A DNA stretch of 64,000 nucleotides from JAWLHA01 sp041690535 (GTDB taxonomy: Bacteria > Pseudomonadota > Gammaproteobacteria > Thiohalomonadales > Thiohalomonadaceae): NCBI GenBank assembly GCA_041690535.1, contig JAWLHA010000003.1, positions 72,631-136,630 of the forward strand, written 5' to 3'. A program made the translations under genes and the position numbers. Below the pieces are notes generated by a model. The model made no database searches. It was not told where the DNA came from and saw only the letters and a list, made by a program, of their open reading frames with translations. Positions 43,024 to 51,729 of this stretch are shown in pieces; the first letter of the stretch is position 1; the number at the start of each line of letters is the position of its first letter.

Positions 43024-44823
43024 ATGGAAGGCCGTCCACTCGATATTTTGCGCCACGTGTTTGGCTACGAGCGCTTTCGTCCGCCCCAGGATGAAGTCAT
43101 CGGGCAGTTGATGGCCGGTGGCGACGCCCTCGTCTTGATGCCCACGGGCGGTGGAAAGTCCCTCTGCTACCAGATCCCCGCCATGGCGCGCCCCGGTTGC
43201 GGGATCGTGATCTCCCCCCTGATCGCCCTCATGCAGGATCAGGTGGAGGCACTGCGCCAGGCCGGAGTGGCCGCCGCCTATCTCAACTCCACCCTCGGTT
43301 CGGCGGAGGCGGCCCAAGTGGAGCGGCAGCTGTTGCAGGGGGAGTTGCAACTGCTCTACGTCGCCCCGGAGCGGCTGTTGACCCCACGCTTCCTCTCGCT
43401 GCTGGAGCGGGCGAACCTCGCCTTGTTTGCCATTGACGAGGCGCACTGCGTCTCCCAGTGGGGCCACGACTTCCGACCCGAGTACATTCAGCTCTCCATT
43501 CTGCACGAGCGCTTTCCGGCCGTGCCGCGTATCGCCCTCACGGCCACTGCCGACGAGGTCACCCGCAAGGAGATGATGGCCCGCCTGGGGCTGTCCGACG
43601 CCCGGCTGTTTGTCAGCAGCTTCGACCGCCCCAACATCCGCTACCGGGTCGGGCAGTATGGGTCGGCCCGGGAACAGCTGTTGCGATTCATCCGCCAGGA
43701 GCACCCGGGCGAGGCGGGCATCGTCTACTGCATGACTCGCAAGAAGGTGGAGGCCGTTGCCGACTGGCTCTGCGACCAGGGGATCACCGCGCTCTCCTAT
43801 CACGCGGGCCTGCCCGCCGAGGTCCGCGCGGCCAATCAGGCCCGCTTCATCAAGGAGGAGGGGATCGTGGTGGTCGCCACCATTGCCTTCGGCATGGGGA
43901 TCGACAAGCCGGACGTGCGCTTCGTGGCCCATCTCAACCTGCCCAAGAGCATGGAGGCCTACTATCAGGAAACCGGCCGCGCGGGACGCGATGGTCTGCC
44001 TGCGGATGCGTGGATGGCCTATGGCCTTAATGATGTGATCGAGCTTCGCCATATGCTCGAGAGCTCTGAGGCGGCAGAGGCGCACAAGCGGGCCGAGCGT
44101 GTCCGGCTCGAGGCGATGCTGGGCTTCGCCGAGATGACCACCTGCCGGCGCCAATCCCTGCTGCGCTACTTCGGAGAGCACCTCCAGGAGCCGTGCGGCA
44201 ACTGCGACAACTGTCTGGCCCCGCCCGAGACCTGGGACGCCACGGTGGCCGCCCAGAAGGCGCTTTCTGCGGTGCACCGCACCGGGCAGCGCTTCGGCGT
44301 CAGCTATGTGGTGGACGTGCTGCTCGGCAAGGAGGACGAGCGGATCCGCCGCTTTGGCCACCACACCCTGAGTACCTTTGGAATTGGCGGGGAGCTGAAC
44401 GCTACCGAGTGGCGAAACCTCTTTCGCCAGCTCATTGCCCGCGGCTTGCTGGCCGTGGATATTGAGGGGCACGGTAGCCTGAAATTGACCGAGGCGTGCC
44501 GGCCGGTTCTCCGCGGGGAGATGCGCCTGGAGCTGCGCAAGGCGGGGAAGCGGGCTGGCAGGCCCCGGCGCGACCCCGAGCGCGAGCGCGAGCTCACCGA
44601 AGGCGATCGCCTCTTGTGGGAGGCACTGCGGCGCTGTCGCCGTCAGTTGGCGGACTCCCAGGGGGTGCCGCCGTATGTCATCTTCCACGATGCCACACTG
44701 ATGGAAATGGTGGCACAGCGACCCCAAACGCTGAACGCGATGAGCGCCATCTCGGGGGTGGGGGAGCGGAAACTGAACGCCTATGGGCAGGAGTTCCTGG
44801 AGGTGCTCCTGTCCACGCGCTGA
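43024..44823 (+). CDS. recQ: ATP-dependent DNA helicase RecQ
   Basis: 599-aa 3'-5' helicase for recombination and replication repair. Walker A PTGGGKSLCYQIPA, DEAHC box (DEAH), helicase motif VI QETGRAGRDG, zinc-binding cysteines in MTTCRRQSLLRYFGE and CGNCDNC, and a C-terminal HRDC domain (about 520-595). ATG 43024 has AAGGAG correctly spaced; an earlier in-frame start at 42967 lies against the mobile element and lacks such a site. Confidence 0.97.
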   Translation: MEGRPLDILRHVFGYERFRPPQDEVIGQLMAGGDALVLMPTGGGKSLCYQIPAMARPGCGIVISPLIALMQDQVEALRQAGVAAAYLNSTLGSAEAAQVERQLLQGELQLLYVAPERLLTPRFLSLLERANLALFAIDEAHCVSQWGHDFRPEYIQLSILHERFPAVPRIALTATADEVTRKEMMARLGLSDARLFVSSFDRPNIRYRVGQYGSAREQLLRFIRQEHPGEAGIVYCMTRKKVEAVADWLCDQGITALSYHAGLPAEVRAANQARFIKEEGIVVVATIAFGMGIDKPDVRFVAHLNLPKSMEAYYQETGRAGRDGLPADAWMAYGLNDVIELRHMLESSEAAEAHKRAERVRLEAMLGFAEMTTCRRQSLLRYFGEHLQEPCGNCDNCLAPPETWDATVAAQKALSAVHRTGQRFGVSYVVDVLLGKEDERIRRFGHHTLSTFGIGGELNATEWRNLFRQLIARGLLAVDIEGHGSLKLTEACRPVLRGEMRLELRKAGKRAGRPRRDPERERELTEGDRLLWEALRRCRRQLADSQGVPPYVIFHDATLMEMVAQRPQTLNAMSAISGVGERKLNAYGQEFLEVLLSTR

Positions 44824-44829
44824 GCTGTG

Positions 44830-44850
44830 CAGGGTAAAGGCATACTTACC
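44830..44850 (+). repeat. Solo left end of the palindromic element (copy H)
   Basis: CAGGGTAAAGGCATACTTACC matches the first 21 bp of the element with one change. It begins 7 bp after the recQ stop; nothing else of the element is present. Confidence 0.75.
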
Positions 44851-44988
44851 ATGCACTCCCTTGGGGCATCTTTCTCCTGTCCGCTGGGGAGCAAAATCTT
44901 GGACTAACGGGCTGAACGTGGTTCAATTCACCCATAGGGACAGGCCGCGAATGCTGCGGTGTTCGCAAGGAACCGCCAAGGAGTACGA

Positions 44989-45858
44989 ATGGCCTCTGCG
45001 GCCAAGTTTGGGAAAATGTCGACGCCAGCGTATCTTCAGCAGCTCGAGGCCTGCAGCGACCTTGAGGACGTGACGGAGGTCTGTGCCCGTATTGCCCTTG
45101 AGTCAGGCTTCGAGCGCGCCCTCTACACAGTCAGATTGCCATTCTCCTTTGTTCGCACCTCGACATTGGTGATCGGTAACTTTCCCCATGCGTGGCTGAC
45201 GCGGTACGAAGCACACAGCTACTTCAAAGTCGATCCGGCCGTTGCGCACTGTTCCGCATCGTTGCAACCCTATCCCTGGCGGCGCTTCCGTGAACACCTG
45301 GGAGATCCGGCAGTACGCCGGTTCGTCACCGATGCCCGCAGCTACGGGCTGCGTAGCGGAATCAGCTTGGGCCTTTGCGGTCCCAACGGTGAAAGCGGGT
45401 TCTTGAGTTTTGCATCCGGCCTGGAGGAGGAGGTGAAGCGGGCGGACATCGATGCCGCGATCCCGCTCATGCACCTGATACTGCCCTATCTCCACGACAC
45501 CGTTCGACGCATCGGCTGGCCGCTGCTGCTCACCGGCACCGACGTGCACCTCACTGCACGGGAACAGGAGTGTCTGCTGTGGACCGCGGAGGGAAAGACG
45601 AGCCACGAGGTGGCTTCGATCCTCCACATTTCTGAGTCCACGGTGGCCTTCCACCTGCGCAACGTGATGCAGAAACTGAATGTCTACAACCGCAGCCACG
45701 CCGTTGCCAAAGCCATTCTGTTGCGCCTGCTCTCGCCCCAGGACACCTCTGTGCTCCTAACCGTTCCCTCTTCGGAACAAACGACGGCAGCAAGGGGCGC
45801 CCCAGAGATTGCCATCCCCCTGGACACCCCTCTTCGAAGCTCAGTGGTGCGTCGGTAG
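44989..45858 (+). CDS. LuxR-family quorum-sensing regulator (solo)
   Basis: 289-aa LuxR-type regulator. The N-terminal autoinducer-binding domain keeps the canonical W-x3-Y (PHAWLTRYEAHSYF), D-P (KVDPAV), W (PYPWRRF) and G (LRSGISL) positions. The C-terminal HTH (about 197-255) reads LTAREQECLLWTAEGKTSHEVA then ISESTVAFHLRNVMQKLNV. ATG 44989 has an ideally spaced AAGGAG. A C-terminal tail of about 30 residues extends beyond the usual end. No luxI-type synthase is in the window, so it is a LuxR solo that may sense signals from other cells or another synthase. Confidence 0.9.
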   Translation: MASAAKFGKMSTPAYLQQLEACSDLEDVTEVCARIALESGFERALYTVRLPFSFVRTSTLVIGNFPHAWLTRYEAHSYFKVDPAVAHCSASLQPYPWRRFREHLGDPAVRRFVTDARSYGLRSGISLGLCGPNGESGFLSFASGLEEEVKRADIDAAIPLMHLILPYLHDTVRRIGWPLLLTGTDVHLTAREQECLLWTAEGKTSHEVASILHISESTVAFHLRNVMQKLNVYNRSHAVAKAILLRLLSPQDTSVLLTVPSSEQTTAARGAPEIAIPLDTPLRSSVVRR

Positions 45859-46110
45859 GGTGAACCGGCGCACGCCCCCGCCGTTGCGTGTGCTCCGTGG
45901 CCGAGACCCGGTGGCTGTGCTGGGTGCTTATCGACCCTGCACCGGTTCGTTGCCCCCCTCGCCACCTGCGGGGCAATTTGGCTGCGATTGGTGATCGTTC
46001 CGTTGACCTGTTTCCGGGCTAGAGTTCGTGATGGAAGGGGCGGGGCCCCGGTAGCGTTGGAGCCACTCCCGAACGATTGGCCGCAGATGCTCGAGTCAAG
46101 GACAGCTGTC

Positions 46111-46383
46111 GTGGACCTCAAGGTATTCGCAATCGTCTTTACCACCGTGTTCATTGCGGAGTTGGGCGACAAGACCCAGATCGCCACGCTGCTCTTTGCC
46201 TCCGACCGTCAGGCCAGCAAATTGACAATCTTCGCCGGAGCGGCCTTGGCCCTGGTGTTGAGCTCTGCCTTGGGCGTACTGGCCGGAACGCTCCTCTCAG
46301 CACACGTGAGCGAGCGGACACTGCAGACCCTCGCGGGGATTGGGTTCATTGCCGTTGGGATCTGGACGCTCATCAGGGGCTGA
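46111..46383 (+). CDS. TMEM165/GDT1 (UPF0016) family transporter, single-domain
   Basis: 90-aa membrane protein with the family motif E-x-G-D-K-[ST] (ELGDKTQIATLLFAS) and three hydrophobic segments. It corresponds to one half of the eukaryotic GDT1 cation (Mn/Ca) exchangers; prokaryotic half-size members are thought to dimerise. GTG 46111 (preceded by AAGGAC) is chosen because the family usually begins M-D-x-K-V-F just before the first helix; ATG 46087 is possible. I looked for a yybP-ykoY manganese riboswitch upstream and did not find one. Confidence 0.85.
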   Translation: MDLKVFAIVFTTVFIAELGDKTQIATLLFASDRQASKLTIFAGAALALVLSSALGVLAGTLLSAHVSERTLQTLAGIGFIAVGIWTLIRG

Positions 46384-46418
46384 AGGGCGTAATCACCCCG
46401 GAGGGGCGGAGAGTTCCT

Positions 46419-46441
46419 GGCGCAGCCAGCCGGGGGCTGCG
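46419..46441. terminator. Hairpin between convergent genes
   Basis: CGCAGCC and GGGCTGCG form a stem around a short loop after the GDT1-family gene. It has no U-run and lies between convergent genes, so it is a weak terminator candidate. Confidence 0.4.
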
Positions 46442-46507
46442 TGGGCTCTCGGCGGCCCGGGCCAAAGTCTTAGGGCGCCGGAGGTGGTGTACGCATGTGG
46501 GCGGGGG

Positions 46508-47404
46508 TCACTCTTTCTCCTTTCCCTTTTTCCTGGTGTCTTTCCATGAGACGCTCCAGGGGCTGTTCAGCCACAGCTCGAGCCGATCCAAAAAGCCCCG
46601 CTTCGGAGAATTCGTCAACGGGGCAGGAGGATGCGGGGGCGGCTGCGGCTCCGGGGGCTCCGGGGGCGTCACAGGGAGTTCCTCCGCCATTTCGACCATT
46701 TCCAGGCTGTGGGGCAGTTTCTCGATGCTTCCCCCCGCCTCCAGGTGCCGCAGATTCTGCTGAAGTTCTTCGAGGGTGCACCGCGCCAGGGTTTTCATCA
46801 CCTCCGGCATGTCGGAGGTGGTGAGAATTGCCTGCAGGTCCCGCTGCATCCCCTTGATGTCACCCATCACCCGGTTACGGCAGGCCTTCTCCTGCTCGGA
46901 GACCTCGTCGACACGGCGGCGCAACAGTTCGGGATCCACCGGAAGGGCTGTGGCGCGGGTCGGCTCGCCCCGCTCCCGCAGCACGATGCGCAGCGCAACC
47001 GCCGTCTGGGCAGTGCGCCGGAATTCGTTGAGCGCCGAGGCGGTCGGCTCACTCAGAGAAGACTCTTCGCTGATCCCGGCGCCGCCCTCTGCCAGTGCCA
47101 TGATCTCGCGGATAGAGCCCTTGATACGCTGCTCCAGCCGCTGAAGGGTGGCGCGGATCTTTTGGGAGGGAAGGACGCGAACCGTCTCGTCCAGCCTTTC
47201 GAAATAGCGCAACACGTTGCGGTGGAGGTCCGCGCTGGGGCGGCCCATCAGGACAACTCCCTGAAGGCCGCTATTCAGTTGCTCCACGCTCTCGGCAATG
47301 CGCACAACCTGCTCCAGGGCACGCTTTTTCCCCAACAGGCGCCGATAGTCTTCGATTGCCGGGTGCGCGGTAGCATTCGGGCCGCTCGCATCTTGCATGT
47401 TCAT
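46508..47404 (-). CDS. Hypothetical protein, helical with proline-rich tail
   Basis: 298-aa protein of unknown function. The body (about 15-230) is predicted helical and coiled-coil-like, with many Arg/Glu residues and no signal peptide or membrane helix. A proline-rich segment (about 250-268, P-E-P-x-P-P-P-H-P-P) leads to a basic end with WLNSPWSVSWKDTRKKGKEKE. ATG 47404 follows AATCAGG; an upstream in-frame start is less likely. It follows the DedA-PAP2 fusion on the same strand, separated by 93 bp. Confidence 0.7.
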   Translation of the reverse strand: MNMQDASGPNATAHPAIEDYRRLLGKKRALEQVVRIAESVEQLNSGLQGVVLMGRPSADLHRNVLRYFERLDETVRVLPSQKIRATLQRLEQRIKGSIREIMALAEGGAGISEESSLSEPTASALNEFRRTAQTAVALRIVLRERGEPTRATALPVDPELLRRRVDEVSEQEKACRNRVMGDIKGMQRDLQAILTTSDMPEVMKTLARCTLEELQQNLRHLEAGGSIEKLPHSLEMVEMAEELPVTPPEPPEPQPPPHPPAPLTNSPKRGFLDRLELWLNSPWSVSWKDTRKKGKEKE

Positions 47405-47497
47405 GGACCTGATTCCGGGGACCTGGCCGCATTCTAGCTCTGGACGATGCCCGGGCACAGTGGTTGCCGGGAATGCAAGTACGCCCTGCAGAGCTGT

Positions 47498-49510
47498 TCA
47501 CTCCGTCCGCTCGGGAGCCCACACCAGGAGCACGTGCCCCCGCCAGCCCGGTTGTTTCAGCGGACGACGCACCGATTGGAGCGCAAGGTCTTGAAGGTCC
47601 GCGTGAAGCCGCTCCAAAGGGACGTCGAAGCGCCCTGCGGTGCGGGGTACCCCGAGGCCCGCGGCCGCCCCCCCCTTTTCGAGATAACCCACGTACCCGA
47701 TCCATAACGTCTGCGCGTCGGGTTGAACGCGGTAATCACTGGGCCAAAGGCGCAGTGCCAACAGCCGGTCGGGCGCAGCCCCTTTAATGTACAGCAGTGC
47801 TTCGTTTCTCCCGTCATGGACTTGGGGCAGTATCGGCAGCTCCGCAAGCTCCGCCGTCGGATTGAGCCACTGCAGCCAGCTGGTGGATGTGAGCTCGACC
47901 GGCGAGCGCCACCCCGAGCGGGCCAACTGCTCCTCCAGTGATTGGAGGGTGCCGGCATACTGGAGGTTCAGCGGATGCCCGCGTTCATCCCGAAGGTCGA
48001 TCCGGTAAGGGGGAAGTCGTACCCAATCACGCGCCCACCACGCGTGGACGCTGATCTCGAGTGTCTGCCGCGCCGGGGCGTAGCGTGCCAGGTCGGTTTC
48101 GAAGTGCCGCACGGCGTTTATGCTCCAGGCGGCGGAGAGTGCAACTGCGGCAACCGCGCCCAGCCAGCGCGCCGACAGCCGCTTCGCAGGGTGGCGACCG
48201 TAGCCGATGCCCAGCAGCGCGACCCAGGCCAGCCCCAGGGCGATCCCCCCCAGCACATCGCTTGGCCAGTGGGCCCCCAGATAAAGGCGCGAGAAGGCAA
48301 TCAGCGCAATTGCGGCGGCGGTGACCGCGTAGACGGACCAGCGGCGTGCATCGGAGCTTTCCCGGCCCAGCAGCACCGCGAGGAAACCGAGCACCACCGT
48401 GCTGTGGAGCGCATGGCCGCTCGGAAAGGCATAGTTGATGATTCCCGTGTAGATCTCCGTGGGCCGGGCCACTTGCAGAACCGATTTCAGCGTGTGGCTC
48501 GCCACCACGGCAAATACCCCCGCGGCCACCCAGTGCGCGGCTGCCTGCCACAGGCGCTTGCCGGCGAGCCAGCCCAGTACGGCGAAAAACAGTGTAGTGA
48601 GTACCGCGCCATCACCCAGCTCCGTGACTCCGACCAGGAGCCGGTCCAGAAAAGGGGTGCGCAGGGACTGAAGCTCGTGATGCACATAGCTGTCCAGGTT
48701 AGTCACCAGACCGCCGTCGGAGATCGCCCCCAGAAGCAGGAGAAAAACCGCAGTCATGCCAATCAACAGCAGACCGGAGAGGGTGAGGGCACGGGCTTCG
48801 GGGTGGTTCGGGTCCAGCAGGGCGGCCGGCAACTCACCGGCAACCGGATGCAGGCGGCTCCAGCGCAAGACGGCACCGATCATCTGGTGGGCGCGGGGAT
48901 GGAAGAAAAGGAACAGTCGCTTGACCACCCACACCAGCAGGATCACCAGCCCCACCATGAGGCCAAGGAGTACCGCCAGTCGGGTGGCGACTTCGGCCGC
49001 GAGCCCGAGGGAGGCGGCAAAGACCATCCCCGGGATGATATACGCGGGAGCCCACAGAAGTCCTGAGACGACGTTCACCGCGATGAAGCGGCCGACAGGC
49101 ATATCCATCATGCCCGCCACCGCAGGGATGATGGGGCGAATGGGTCCGATGAAGCGACCGAGCAGCACCCCCTTGCCCCCATGGCACTCGAAGAAGTCGA
49201 TCGCCTTCGCGATCAGCTGAGGATGGGTGCGGAACGGCCAAATCGTCCGCAGTCGCTGGTGGAAGCGTCGCCCCAGCCAGAAACTGACGCCATCGCCCGC
49301 AATGGCACCTGCGGCGGCCCAACCCAGGGTGGGCCACAGCTCCAGGGCGCCGCTGCCCACCAGTGCCCCGACGCCGAACATCAGTGCCGCGCCGGGCAAA
49401 AACAGGCCGACGAGGGCCAGCGACTCGAACATCGCGATGACAAAGACCAGCGCGCCGCCCCAATGGGGGTGGGTGTTGAGCCAGTGGAGCAGTGGGGCAA
49501 TCAAGTCCAT
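47498..49510 (-). CDS. DedA-PAP2-LssY-like fusion membrane protein
   Basis: 670-aa three-part protein. Residues 1-210 form a DedA/SNARE-associated membrane domain (GLFLPGAALMFGVGAL, GRFIGPIRPIIPAVAGM). Residues about 235-430 form a PAP2 lipid phosphatase with the three motifs K-x6-R-P (KSVLQVARP), P-S-G-H (FPSGHALHS) and S-R-x5-H-x3-D (SRLYLGAHWPSD). The C-terminal 220 residues resemble the LssY-type soluble domain. PAP2 enzymes dephosphorylate undecaprenyl- or phosphatidyl-phosphates and DedA proteins move polyprenyl phosphates across membranes, so the fusion could couple flipping and hydrolysis. Confidence 0.88.
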   Translation of the reverse strand: MDLIAPLLHWLNTHPHWGGALVFVIAMFESLALVGLFLPGAALMFGVGALVGSGALELWPTLGWAAAGAIAGDGVSFWLGRRFHQRLRTIWPFRTHPQLIAKAIDFFECHGGKGVLLGRFIGPIRPIIPAVAGMMDMPVGRFIAVNVVSGLLWAPAYIIPGMVFAASLGLAAEVATRLAVLLGLMVGLVILLVWVVKRLFLFFHPRAHQMIGAVLRWSRLHPVAGELPAALLDPNHPEARALTLSGLLLIGMTAVFLLLLGAISDGGLVTNLDSYVHHELQSLRTPFLDRLLVGVTELGDGAVLTTLFFAVLGWLAGKRLWQAAAHWVAAGVFAVVASHTLKSVLQVARPTEIYTGIINYAFPSGHALHSTVVLGFLAVLLGRESSDARRWSVYAVTAAAIALIAFSRLYLGAHWPSDVLGGIALGLAWVALLGIGYGRHPAKRLSARWLGAVAAVALSAAWSINAVRHFETDLARYAPARQTLEISVHAWWARDWVRLPPYRIDLRDERGHPLNLQYAGTLQSLEEQLARSGWRSPVELTSTSWLQWLNPTAELAELPILPQVHDGRNEALLYIKGAAPDRLLALRLWPSDYRVQPDAQTLWIGYVGYLEKGGAAAGLGVPRTAGRFDVPLERLHADLQDLALQSVRRPLKQPGWRGHVLLVWAPERTE

Positions 49511-49639
49511 GGAGCGATTCTAACCCGGGGCGCAAATGTGGGGACCGCGTCAGTCCGATCCCCCCGAGACGCCTACACTGTTCATGAGTGCGGCTCAGGG
49601 CCGACAGACCAACCAGTGCGGACCAACGACCGAGACACT

Positions 49640-50122
49640 ATGAGCCAAGAACATTTCGAGATGGTGTGCCGCTCACCCCTGGGAGGCGATCTTGAGCAGG
49701 AGGATTGCCGGGTGCTGTCCGGCATTCTCACCTCCAGGACACTCCAGGACGGCGAGGTGCTGATCGAAGAGGGGCGGGCGGACAACGCCCTGCACGTGAT
49801 CGCCCGCGGCCGGCTGGAGGTGAGCCGTCGGGTTGCCGGCGGGGAGTTCATCACCCTTCATGTGCTGAAGGAGGGCGATCTGGCCGGTGCGATGGGGTTC
49901 ATCGATGGCGCGGGGCACTCCGCAACGCTGAAGGCCATGGGCGAGGTGACCATCTTCTCCATGGAGCGGGCGGCCTTCGAGTCTCTCATCACGTCCCATC
50001 CCCGGCTGGTCTACCGGGTCATGCGCGGCATCATCCGTGCGGTCCACGGGATTTTGCTACGCATGAACCAGCAATACGTGGAGATGAGTAACTATATCCG
50101 CCAGGAGCACGGGCGCTACTGA
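49640..50122 (+). CDS. Stand-alone cyclic-nucleotide-binding-fold protein
   Basis: 160-aa CAP_ED domain without a DNA-binding HTH. The beta-roll is clear: LQDGEVLIEEGRADNALHVIARGRLEVSR in outline, then GDLAGAMGFIDGAGHSATLKA. In cAMP-binding proteins the phosphate cassette has an arginine before the S/T-A segment; here that position is His (GHSAT), so nucleotide binding is uncertain. The C-terminal helix ends with basic/aromatic residues (MSNYIRQEHGRY). It diverges from the DedA fusion and precedes a mobile element. A role as an allosteric partner or sensor is inference. Confidence 0.82.
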   Translation: MSQEHFEMVCRSPLGGDLEQEDCRVLSGILTSRTLQDGEVLIEEGRADNALHVIARGRLEVSRRVAGGEFITLHVLKEGDLAGAMGFIDGAGHSATLKAMGEVTIFSMERAAFESLITSHPRLVYRVMRGIIRAVHGILLRMNQQYVEMSNYIRQEHGRY

Positions 50123-50127
50123 GGGGA

Positions 50128-50314
50128 GCCCTGAAAGCAGGGTGAACGCATACTAACGTCACGGCCGTGCTGTGAGCGATGTAAGTCCTTGAAAGCAGGT
50201 GCGCTGTGAATACATCCGTGTACGCTCGACGGCCGCGTCCATGCGGCCGACGACCTGCTTTCAAGGACTTACATCACTCTCTGGGTAAGTATGCGTTTAC
50301 CCTGGCCCTGAAAG
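50128..50314 (-). mobile_element. Full-length palindromic MITE-like element, copy D, with 10-bp direct repeats
   Basis: The element spans 50138-50304 (167 bp), in reverse orientation relative to copy C and nearly identical to it. Exact repeats GCCCTGAAAG (50128-50137 and 50305-50314) flank it. It carries the same subterminal arms and inner hairpin, and no transposase. It lies between the cNMP-fold gene and hemL. Confidence 0.93.
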
Positions 50315-50376
50315 CAGGGGGCTGGAGGCGGAGACGGCAGTGAGGGATCGCCCCCGTGCCGCCCCCGCGCATGCGG

Positions 50377-51657
50377 TTACAGCGCGGCGAGAACCCGTCC
50401 GGCGGCTTCGATGGTCGCATCCAGATCGGCATCGCTGTGGGCACTGGAGACGAACCCGGCCTCGAAGGCCGACGGGGCGAGATAGACCCCCTCCTGGAGC
50501 ATGCCGTGGAAGAAGCCCTTGAAGCGCTCCACGTCACAGGCCATCACCTGGGCGAAATTGGTGATGTGCTTCTCCGCAGTGAAGAACAGGCCGAACATTC
50601 CTCCCACGTTGTTCGCGGCCATCGGAACGCCCGCCTGCTCGGCTTGCGCGAGAATGCCCTGGACAAGCCGTTGGGTCTTTTCGGCCAGGCCGGCATGGAA
50701 GCCCGATTCCATCGCCAGACGCAGGGTGGCGAGTCCCGCCGCCATGGCCACGGGGTTACCCGAGAGTGTTCCCGCCTGGTAGACCGGTCCCAGGGGGGCG
50801 ATCTGCTCCATGATGGCGCGCTTGCCGCCAAAAGCCCCCACGGGCATGCCGCCCCCCACCACCTTGCCGAGAGTGGTCAGGTCCGGGGTGATCCCGTAGT
50901 GCGCCTGCGCGCCGCCCAAAGCGACCCGGAAGCCGGTCATGACCTCATCGAAGATGAGCACGCTGCCGTGGTCATCGCAGATCTGCCGCAGCCCTTCGAG
51001 AAACCCGGGCACGGGGGGGACGCAATTCATGTTGCCCGCTACCGGCTCCACAATCACGCAGGCGATTTGAGCGCCCACCTGAGCGAAGCTCTCGCGCACC
51101 GCTTCGATGTCGTTGTAGGGCAGGGTGAGAGTGTGCTCGGCCAATGCCGAGGGGACCCCGGGCGAACTCGGGACGCCCAGGGTGAGGGCGCCGGAGCCTG
51201 CCTTCACCAGCAGCGAGTCGGAGTGGCCGTGATAGCAGCCTTCGAACTTGACGATCTTGTCCCGGCCAGTGAAGCCGCGGGCCAGCCGAATGGCACTCAT
51301 GGTCGCCTCGGTGCCCGAGCTGACCATTCGCACCATCTCCATGGAGGGGACCAGCTCGCACAGCAGATCGGCCATTTGGGTCTCGAGGACCGTGGGGGCT
51401 CCGAAGGAGAGACCGTGTGCCGCGGTCTCCTGCACGGCTTTGATCACCTCCGGATGAGCGTGGCCGGCGATCATCGGGCCCCAGGAGGCGACATAATCGA
51501 TATAGCGTTGGCCATCCTCGGACCAGAGGTAGGGACCTTCCCCCCGTCTGAAGAACAGCGGCTCTCCCCCGACGCCCCGGAAGGCACGCACCGGGGAGTT
51601 GACCCCGCCGGGAATGTGTTTTTGCGCAGCAACAAACAATTCGTGGGTGTGTGGCAT
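50377..51657 (-). CDS. hemL: Glutamate-1-semialdehyde 2,1-aminomutase
   Basis: 426-aa PLP enzyme that makes 5-aminolevulinate from glutamate semialdehyde in the C5 heme pathway. The PLP-binding lysine lies in TLGKVVGGGMPVGAFGG. The N-terminal IPGGVNSPVRAF and KFEGCYHGHSDSLLVKAGSG segments are canonical. Heme supply fits with hemJ nearby and with cytochrome-based respiration. Transcribed first in the minus-strand set, but thiE-thiD-aldolase upstream may be separate. Confidence 0.97.
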   Translation of the reverse strand: MPHTHELFVAAQKHIPGGVNSPVRAFRGVGGEPLFFRRGEGPYLWSEDGQRYIDYVASWGPMIAGHAHPEVIKAVQETAAHGLSFGAPTVLETQMADLLCELVPSMEMVRMVSSGTEATMSAIRLARGFTGRDKIVKFEGCYHGHSDSLLVKAGSGALTLGVPSSPGVPSALAEHTLTLPYNDIEAVRESFAQVGAQIACVIVEPVAGNMNCVPPVPGFLEGLRQICDDHGSVLIFDEVMTGFRVALGGAQAHYGITPDLTTLGKVVGGGMPVGAFGGKRAIMEQIAPLGPVYQAGTLSGNPVAMAAGLATLRLAMESGFHAGLAEKTQRLVQGILAQAEQAGVPMAANNVGGMFGLFFTAEKHITNFAQVMACDVERFKGFFHGMLQEGVYLAPSAFEAGFVSSAHSDADLDATIEAAGRVLAAL

Positions 51658-51729
51658 GAGCGATCCTTAATTACCTTGTTTTCCTGCGGACACGGGGGTG
51701 GCGGGCGGGGGCCGCCCTTTCCCCCGATC

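Noticed and set aside
45859..46110. yybP-ykoY manganese riboswitch before the GDT1-family gene
   Set aside because: A GGCCGAGAC word is present at about 45899, but the required GGGGAGUA partner and paired arrangement are not seen.
47464..47787. 107-codon plus-strand frame opposite the DedA fusion gene
   Set aside because: Antisense shadow of the LssY-like domain with Pro/Arg-rich low-complexity translation.
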